Below are positions 56,156 through 64,000 of a stretch of DNA of 64,000 nucleotides, piece after piece. The notes beneath the pieces are model-generated. The model worked only from the letters and a program-made list of their open reading frames with translations, did not search any database and had not been told where the DNA came from. Position numbers and translations under genes: made by a program. Source of the DNA: Dipteris shenzhenensis (lineage: Eukaryota > Polypodiophyta > Polypodiopsida > Gleicheniales); assembly GCA_047967505.1 (NCBI GenBank), contig CM106539.1. One strand, 5' to 3'. Position 1 is the stretch's first letter. Each line of letters begins with the position of its first letter.

Positions 56156-57504
56156 ATTGCATCACGTGACGGGCAAAGTCAATCTTACGCACAAGGGAAG
56201 GAGGCAATACTATGGGTGATGAGGAGTGGGAAGCCAGAGATGGAAGCCACAGTGGATGTGATGAGGGCAGTTCCAAAGTGGGTGAATGTCCTCCTGAGCA
56301 AGGATATGGGGTACTTGGAATGGCTAGCCGTATGACACCGAGGTGAAACGGCCAGGTGGCGCTATGAGTTCATGGTGGTGTTTAAGTTGGTGATGGATCT
56401 ATATGTGAAGAAGGAGTTGGAGGATGATATAGAGGAGTCCGGGAGTGAAACGGAGGATGAAACAGCGAGAGTCAGAGAGCGGCTCGGAAAGTGAAAGTGA
56501 AGATGAGGACTCGGAGGAGGAAGAAAGGCGCAGGTGGAGTCAGGTATGGTGGCAGAGACAAAAGGGATGACTAATGGAAGCAGGGAAGTAGAACCGTGTC
56601 GTGGGAGTGTGAGATGTGCGCCAAGTAGGATGATCAGCAAACAGGTGACTTGGGGTCCAACCGAGGCGATGGACGTCACAGAAGATGCGAGGCCCCAAGT
56701 GGGTAGCACGGAGTGTGCGAAGCCCCGAGTGAACGGCACGAGAGCCGTGAGATGCATGGAGGGTGCAAAGCCCCGAGTGAACGGCGCAGGAGTCGTGAGA
56801 TGCATGGGAAACGGCGCGGAAGGCACGAGGTGTGGAAGCAATGACCCGAGAGGTGCATTGGTGAAAATAGGTGGTGCGAACCCCTGAGATGCTATAACCA
56901 TAGTGAAGACCTGAGGCGCGAGAAGCACGATAACAGTGACCAGAGGCATGAAAGGCGTAGTGACGGAGACGAGAGGCACGAGAGGTGCGGGAGGCGTGAA
57001 AGAAACGAAGAGCAGTGCCATTGTCCCAAAGTCAAATTAAACAAACGCTCAAGTGTGAGGAGGGTGGGATGAGGAGCACGGAAGGTGCAAGCCCAAGACC
57101 AAGTGACGTGGTAGGCCCAAAGGAAAGTCAGAAAAATGCTGAAGGCGTGCAGGTGACCAATGAAAATGCGGTAGGCACAGGAATGAAACGAGTAAGTGCT
57201 CAAGGCACAAACGATGGAAAGGGAGTAGAGGTGATGAAAAACCGTGAACGGGGCAAGGTCAAGAGAGCAATCAGAAGCCCGTGGCAACGCAGAGGTGTGT
57301 GCAGAAGAGATACCGAGGTAGAAAGGAAAAACGCCGAGGTGGAGAAGCATGAGGTGAAGACAAGAGATGGAAAGGGGAAATGGTGGAGTACAAGTGCAGG
57401 TCTAGATAGATGCAGAGGCATGACACAAAGTGAGGCCTTAGGGCAGAGGAGAAAGCATGAGGAGGAAGAAGAAGAAAAGAAGGTGATGACGGTCAAACTC
57501 TCAC
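56156..57504 (+). pseudogene. Broken gag-like gene, A element copy 2
   Basis: As in copy 1 the start codon is ATT (56156). It keeps TGG where copy 1 has TAG (20904), so the frame stays open to 56335. About 45 bp are deleted after GGTATGGTGGCAG near 56553, removing part of the WWQAQ motif. About 65-70 bp are deleted near 57249 (GTGAACGGGGCAAGG). The 57015-57656 frame (213 aa) is the C-terminal stretch that ends in EEEEEKKV and then runs into AT-rich repeat. Confidence 0.6.
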
Positions 57505-58050
57505 AACCTATTTTCAAAAATTTCTCTCCTAGCCTATTGGGCACGCAACAATTTTTCCCCAAAAAGAAAAATCTATTACAAATTTCTCTCTCAACCTCAA
57601 AACCACTCAAACCTCCCTACCTATTGCGTATGCAACAACTTCAAAACAAAATTTAATCATAAATCTCTCCAAAAAACTCCTCAATAAAAGAAGAACAATC
57701 TATTACAAATTTCTCTCTCAACCTCAAAACCACTCAAACCTCCCTACCTATTGCGTACGCAACAACTTCAAAACAAAATTTAATCATTAATCTCTCCAAA
57801 AAACCCCTCAACAAAAAAAAACAATCTATTACAAATTTCTCTCTCAACCTCAAAACCACTCAAACCTCCCTACCTATTGCGTATGCAACAACTTTAAATC
57901 ATAAATCTCTCCAAAAAACTCTTCTCACGACACTTTATTACAAATTTCTCTCTCAACCTCAAAACCACTCAAACCTCACTACCTATTGCGCATGCAACAA
58001 CTTCAAAACAAAATTTAATCATAAATCTTTCCAAAAAACTCTTCTCATGA
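57505..58050. repeat. AT-rich tandem repeat, copy 2
   Basis: Four units beginning at 57572. One has lost about 12 bp (ACTTTAAATCATAAATC) relative to copy 1. Confidence 0.8.
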
Positions 58051-58838
58051 CACTTTATTAATATAAGAAATCCATTTATAATATTTTTACTCCATAATAT
58101 AATAAATTTTTATTAACTAATATTAAAATATAATTTTGTTAAATATATATATTATTAATCTATAAATTAATATAATTATTATATAAATAAATATATAAAT
58201 ACATTAATTTAAAAAATATAACTTGAAAGGGAGGTCTTCTAGCATATGTGCTTTATATAATACTTATTCTTAAAACAATGAAGAATTAGTGAATATATTG
58301 CTATTCTATACATTATTAACTTAAAAACTAATATAAATATCATTTAATTATTATATACATTTAAATAAATATATAAATTATTAATATTATACATTAATAA
58401 CATTTAAAATTATGTAGATTATATACTAATAACCTTTCAATTTTAAAAAGTAGTCAATTAAAGAATTGAATTAATTTAAAAAATAAGAAAATATTAGATT
58501 TTACACACGTACTTTTAGCACATATGCTTTTCTTTCATGTGTATAATACTTGTTAGTTAGTCGAAGAATGAAAAATTAGATAATGCATTTGTAAGGTAGG
58601 TATCTAAAGCCATAGAATCTAGAAGAGGTTTAGCATACTTACTTACCTTTGTTACTATGTGTAATACTTTGCAAAAGCCTTAAACAAAGTTTAAGGCTTT
58701 GCACAAAACTACAGTATCATTGCATCCATATCATTTTTTTACTTTAGCAACCACCAGATATCCATGGTGTCCATGATATGGAATACATATTTCTTCTGAA
58801 TATTTCTTATCACATACTTTTTCATTTCTTTTGATACA
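58051..58838. other. AT-rich sequence, no gene
   Basis: Copy of 22761-23530. Confidence 0.5.
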
Positions 58839-59112
58839 CCATGCAGCATGAATGTAAGAAAATATGAATCGGTGTGCTTTTAGCCTAAGTACTTCTCCCT
58901 AATCAGTAGGATACTTTGACTAGGTAGACTTATAATTACTTAAAGTGAAGCCTTTGCAAAGGATTGTACCTTTTGATATACCATGCAGCATGAATGTAAG
59001 AAAATATGAATCGGTGTGCTTTTAGCCTATGTGCTTGTCCCTATTCAGTAGGATACTTTGACTAGGTAGACTTATACTTACTTAAAGTAAAGCCTTTGCA
59101 AAGGATCGTACC
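58839..59112 (+). repeat. 142-bp tandem duplication, copy 2
   Basis: CCATGCAGCATGAATGTAAG at 58839 and 58981. Confidence 0.85.
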
Positions 59113-59202
59113 TATAAACAAAACACTTTGGAAAGCATATAACATATAGTCTATATATATCTAAACTAAATACTTTGGAATGCATATTTTATATAGTCCA
59201 TA

Positions 59203-59629
59203 TACCTTAAATCTTATACCCTAAATCTTAAATCCTAAATTCCCTAAATCTTAGGTTATACAATCTAAGCTCTTAAACTTATATAACAGTTATAATCCCT
59301 AAACCCTAAACCTTAAACCCTAACCCCTATAACTTAAATTCTAAAACCTAATTTTCAATCCTAAACCCTAAATTCTAGACTCTAAGCTCATGATCTTATA
59401 TACTAAACCCCAAACCCTAAAACCTAAAACGTAAATCCTAAATCCTAAACCCTAAAACAATAATCATAAACCCTAAATGCTAAATCCTAAACCCTAAACC
59501 CTAGTGTCTAAACCCTAAACCCTAAACCCTAAAAACATAATCATAAATCCAAAACCCTAAACACTAAATCTTAAATCCTAAGCCCTAAATCCTTAACCCT
59601 AAATACTAAACCCTAAACCCTAACCCTAA
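59203..59629 (+). repeat. Degenerate CCCTAAA telomere-type array, copy 2
   Basis: Copy of 23902-24331, with few differences. Confidence 0.85.
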
Positions 59630-60258
59630 AATACAATCAAAATTTAATGGATTTTTTCAATTTGTGTAATAGGTTTGATATATCCCGGGTGATCTGGTAA
59701 GACAATCATTTGGCTAATAACTTCGTATGGTGAAGTCCACCCCATGCACTAGCTTCCAACATCCATCATGTGATGTGAGTGAAATGGATTTCTGAACATC
59801 CTACCACCTAATGTGACTCAAATGGATTTCTAAATATCCATCATGATCCTTACTGGAAATGATATATTATATTGGTGTCACATAGAAAGAGATTGGTTGA
59901 ACTGAACGCATTGAAAGCGATGAATTGAGGAAGTCATATAGGAAAGTGACTTATGCTATACTAAAGATAGCCATACATGGTGATCAACCATGATAAGAGA
60001 GTATTTTGAGTTGTAACTAAAATGTGCACATGGTAGAGCTGAAGATGACTAGCTAGAAAATGAAGTCCTACCACAAAAATTATACACATGTAATTAGTGA
60101 GTATGAGATCTCAAATAATAATATCCCAAAAATATAGACAAAGTGAAACCATGGTGTTACATTCCCTCCATCACTAAAACAGTTGTCCTCAATTGGCAAC
60201 CTTTAGGCGAAGGTACTCAACTAAAGTGCTTCCATATACAACTGTATAAAATGAAGGT
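59630..60258. other. No gene recognised
   Basis: Copy of 24332-24957. Confidence 0.4.
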
Positions 60259-60685
60259 AATCAGCAAGAATCACTATAGGTGCATGTGAGGCTATATGGC
60301 TCAGAAGACTATTGTCAGAAACAGATTACTTTGATGACTAAAAGCCAACAACAATATACTATGATAACCAATCGGCTCGAGCATTGGCCAAAAATCCAGT
60401 ATATCACTCCAAGACAAAGCACATTGATGTCAGAGAGCACTTCATCAGAGAAAGACTGTTACTTGGTGACATCACACTACAACATTATGATTAGTAAAGA
60501 GAATGATGCAGACATCTTTACCAAACCACTCGGTAAAGAGCTATTCAAGAAACACCGACTAGCTCTTGGTTTGACACAAAGGAAGGACATTCCCATTAAA
60601 GGGGTATGATGGAATGTAATGTTCATTCCTTCTTCGATTCCCGAGAATCATCATCTTACTTCATGATGTTGATCTTGAGGGAAGG
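60259..60685 (+). pseudogene. Ty1/copia RNase H C-terminal remnant, copy 2
   Basis: Frame 60280-60609 with DADIFTKPLGKELFKKHR; one residue differs from copy 1 (R to K at the PRIQ/PKIQ site). Confidence 0.7.
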
Positions 60686-60948
60686 TGTTGAGAGTTCACG
60701 CTCAACATCATGTGATCACTTGTACATAGCACCATCATGTGATCATATGTGCATAGCACTAACCCAATAGAGTGCTATAAAGGAAAGGGTTAGATCCTCT
60801 AACCCTAACCCTAACCCTAAATGGGTTTGTATATATTCTACATTTTCAACTAAATCTAGTGTACAGTTAGTCATTTGTGGTGTGCTCTCTAGCTGTGCCC
60901 TCTCTTCTCATCTCCACTCTTCTCCTCTCCCCTCTTTATATTTTGTCA
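60686..60948 (+). mobile_element. Putative copia 3' LTR, copy 2
   Basis: Copy of 25385-25647. Confidence 0.5.
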
Positions 60949-61921
60949 GGGTACTACCCTAAAAGATCAATACAAATCAAAGCAGAGACCTCACGATAGG
61001 AGAAGATGGTATTGGGTAGTGGCAAACATCTAGCTTGGAGAGTGTTATCTACATCGACAATAATGTTTTCAACTTCTTAGGATTCTCTTGTACAAGATAT
61101 TTCTGCAACTATTCAAGCTGATAATACTTCTATTATGTTACTAGACTGTCAACTTGAGCATGATAAGTCTATGCATGACTCACAGATGCCAAATGCTATT
61201 CATACTGAGGACCATATGGGCATGCCTACTTCAATTGAGGTTTGCATTGAGGAGGATAAGTCAGAGCCTCTTTCTCCTACAGATGAGTCGCAACAATATT
61301 TTTCTGCCATGGATTCTTTGAATTCAGGAATGGATGCATGCCATCAATAAGTTATCTCTTCTATGGATACTCAGGTGGCTCCATGTCATTAGTTGGGGAA
61401 CTACTAATACTTCTTCTTTTGTACTTAAAGACATGCATCCCTTGCTACAAGCTGTCTTTGACCCTATTATACAAAAATTTCGCCTAGCTTTCTATGTCAA
61501 GAAAGCTCACAAGGGTCCGAAGAAAATCTTTTTTGATGATGGTTTGGTTATGCCCCTCCATTTGCTTTTAGATTAGAATCAGATTACTCTGGAGGATGTG
61601 GTCTTCATGTCCTCTCCTTCGGCATCCTACTTTTTGCACATCTTTTCCTTTGATACCTTGAGATGATTGTTTCTATCCTTTGGGCCAAGATGTTCTTTTT
61701 CTCCTTGTATTTTGTGTGGGTTTTTACCTCTTTTGAGGTTTCCCACTTAGTAATGAAAGCTTTACTATGAAAAAAAAGTGTGTTCAATCTTCATGAATAC
61801 ATCCGACATTGTCTCCCCCACCAAATTATCTACAGAATTTATAGCAACACCAAGAAGGCAATGTCACCAATTATTAGTTTCATAAAATTAGTTGTCTACA
61901 ACTGTGAGTTTTTTTAATAAA
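60949..61921 (+). other. Unassigned stretch with short decayed ORFs, copy 2
   Basis: As 25648-26620. A frame at 61334-61576 (DPIIQKFRLAFYVKKAHKG) stays open here because TGG replaces copy 1's TAG near 61376. Confidence 0.3.
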
Positions 61922-62563
61922 TATTCTCAATTTTCAAACAAAATTTGACATCAATGTAAGACCATAGATTGGAGCATGGATTGATCAGACCCAGTAGTTC
62001 CCCATTTTGTCTGCCAATGCTTTTCTCTTTTAAGAAGGATGGTTGGGTCTTGGAGAATGTGTGTTGATTATAGGGCATTGAATAAGATGACGATGAAGAA
62101 TCATTTTCCCATACCAAGAATCAATGAAATCCTAGACAGTCTAAAAGGAGCTAAGTTTTTCAATCGGATTGACTTAAAAAGTGGATACCATCAGGTACGA
62201 ATTGCTCCACAAGATGTTCATAAGATAGCTTTAGGATAGCCAAGGATTGTATGAGTATTTGGTAGTGCCCTTTGGATTGAGTAAGGCTCCATCCATCTTC
62301 AATAGGACGATGAGCCGGATATTTCAAAAATGTAGGTCTTTTGTTGGTACATTTTTCGATGATATTCTTGTATTCAATAAGGATGAGAAGGAACTTAGGG
62401 AGAACTTGAGGATTGTACTTGGGCTATTAAAAGAGCATTAGTTGTTTATAAATGCTAAAAGGAGTGAATTATTTTTTTCAAAGATATGATTTTTAGGGCA
62501 TATTGTGACTAATGGTAAAATCAGGATGGATCTTAATAAGCTAAAAGTGAAAGGAGGCAAGGA
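61922..62563 (+). pseudogene. Ty3/gypsy RT fragment, copy 2
   Basis: Same broken RT as 26621-27262; one residue differs (ILDSLKG versus ILDNLKG). Confidence 0.85.
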
Positions 62564-64000
62564 AGCTGAATATATTGCTCAACACCACTGAAGTATATAA
62601 TCTCTCGAAGGCAAACAGACTCTACCTTGCAAATGAGCCAAGGATGCTCTTATATAGAGAGAGGTGAGTGGCTTCTGAGTGGCTATCATGATAGCACAAT
62701 CTGAGTGGAGGTTCAACTGTGATCCGCTTCCATGTGAGGAATCATTTGTACAATGACAAGACATAAAGGTGAAGGTCTTACTTGGGACCTCGGGCAGTGT
62801 CTAATCACCAGATTACATATTTATCTCTAAACAATCTTTGTACATTGGTCATGATGAAGGTCTTATCCAATGTGAACAGTGTCTAATCATCATGACTTGG
62901 ATAGAGACTCACTCAGAATTCCCAGTGGAAAGAAGTAATCCACCATTCCGAGCTTGCCAATCAGGAGCTTGCCATTCCGAGCTTGCCAATCAGGAGCGCC
63001 TTCATGGGACAACATATCAGGGAGAACATTGGGTTGCCTTTTTTCCACTTGACAGAAAATTTGTACATGGTAAAGAATTCCTACCATCGTGCAAGATGGC
63101 CATGACCAATCTATTTATCAATGCAGCGCGTGCAAAAAGTTATGAAGTTCTAGTTATCTGTACAAACAATGAACTCTCGATTAAGAATGAAAAGCTCAAG
63201 CTTTTGAATAGTGCGCTTAACCTCAAGGATCTCCTTCTCAATTGAATGATAATTTAGTTCTGCTCCTTAAAATGTTTTGGAGTGATAGGCACAGAGGATC
63301 TCCTGGGTTGCAGTATGCTCGAGCAGAACGGCACCCTAGAAGTGATCTGAAGCATCTATTTCAATAACCAGGGTACCAAAAGCACAAGGGATGTTGAGAG
63401 CTGGCAAATGTTGTACCTTTTCTTTGATATGTTGAATTGCTTGAGTTTGGACCAAACCCCAAGGAGGACTGTCTTTTCATAGGCATAGTTGAAGATGAAA
63501 CCGGTCTCTAGCAAGTAGTTCATAGAAAGGAGACATGCGGTTTAGGCACCCGAGAAATCCTTGCAATTGGGTGTGATCCTGAATCTCATCAGGAAAGGCT
63601 AAGAGGGCCTTAAGGACATGCTCCTGCATCTAGATGGCTCCCTTTTGTATGTGGATGCCAAGGAATTCAATTGTCTCTTGGCCGATGGTAATCTTTTTGG
63701 CTGAGAGGGCCAAGCCTTTGGCTTTAAGCAAGTCCTACACAATCATTAAATGTTTGAGGTGGGAATTTACATCTTTGCTAGACAAGAATGTCATCTATAT
63801 ATACAAGACAGAAAGAGTGATATGGACTGAAAATGGAGTCCATAAACTTCTGGAACTCTATCGGGGTAGTTTTAAGACCAAATGGAAAAACATTACATTG
63901 GTAGAAACCTTGTGGAACCATGAACCCTGTTTTATGTAGCAGTCTTCAGGTTAGAGGCCGACCTGCTAAAATCCTACCTTCAAGTCAAACTTGGAGAAGA
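62564..64000 (-). mobile_element. Pararetrovirus-like segment E1, copy 2 (cut by window)
   Basis: Copy of 27263-28702: TATA region near 62650, RNase H, and the RT box near 63790 on minus. Small indels (a 3-bp loss near 63325) separate it from copy 1. Confidence 0.65.

Larger units (their letters stand above)
48819..64000 (+). repeat. Large segmental duplication, copy 2 (runs off window)
   Basis: Collinear with 13405-28702. The left joint shares TGGAA between E8 (TTTTTGGAA) and B2 (TATATGGAAGG). The right end is the window edge. Confidence 0.9.

Noticed and set aside
1-64000. tRNA genes
   Set aside because: I saw no cloverleaf with A and B boxes; TGGTATCAGAGC occurrences are primer-binding sites, not tRNA genes.

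Overview
The window looks like repeat-rich heterochromatin of a large land-plant genome. The evidence is plant-type 18S/5.8S/26S and 5S rDNA, CCCTAAA (TTTAGGG) telomere-type arrays, plant Ty1/copia and Ty3/gypsy remnants, and decayed pararetrovirus-like sequence. The wording of the 5.8S (CTCAGCAACGGATATCTTGG) and of the 5S (GGGCCAGAATAGTAC) resembles non-flowering plants (lycophyte, fern or bryophyte grade) more than angiosperms; this is an impression, not a placement. I found no convincing host protein-coding gene.

Layout. 1-10122: mixed-orientation pieces of two related non-autonomous LTR-element families, called A (LTR about 686 bp) and B (LTR about 770-880 bp) here. Both end in CA followed by a TGGTATCAGAGC-type primer-binding site and a gag-like ORF without any pol domain; A LTRs often stand directly head to tail. 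10123-13045: a C-rich tract, a 5S rRNA-like gene, a 2.2-kb GC-rich minisatellite and a 99-bp (33-codon) repeat. 13405-28702: a block with B and A LTRs, a truncated 18S-ITS1-5.8S-ITS2-26S cassette, a decayed A element, AT-rich tandem repeats, a degenerate telomere-type array, copia and gypsy remnants, and the start of a pararetrovirus-like segment. 28703-48818: nested and rearranged pararetrovirus-like (Caulimoviridae-type protease-RT-RNase H, no integrase), copia and gypsy fragments. One copia element (33179-38648) has both LTRs and a 5-bp target-site duplication, and sits inside the pararetrovirus-like protease region. 48819-64000: a second copy of 13405-28702, offset about 35.3-35.4 kb and about 1-2% different by eye, cut off by the window end.

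How it fits together: old A/B, gypsy and pararetrovirus-like insertions were joined to rDNA pieces, invaded by copia, and then the block (at least 15.2 kb, probably a 35.4-kb tandem unit) was duplicated. Both rDNA cassettes share the same 18S truncation and an 18-nt deletion, so they were pseudogenes before the duplication. Nearly every ORF has stops or frameshifts. The most unusual content is the gag-like protein shared by families A and B, the tandem LTR arrays, and the captured rDNA cassette.
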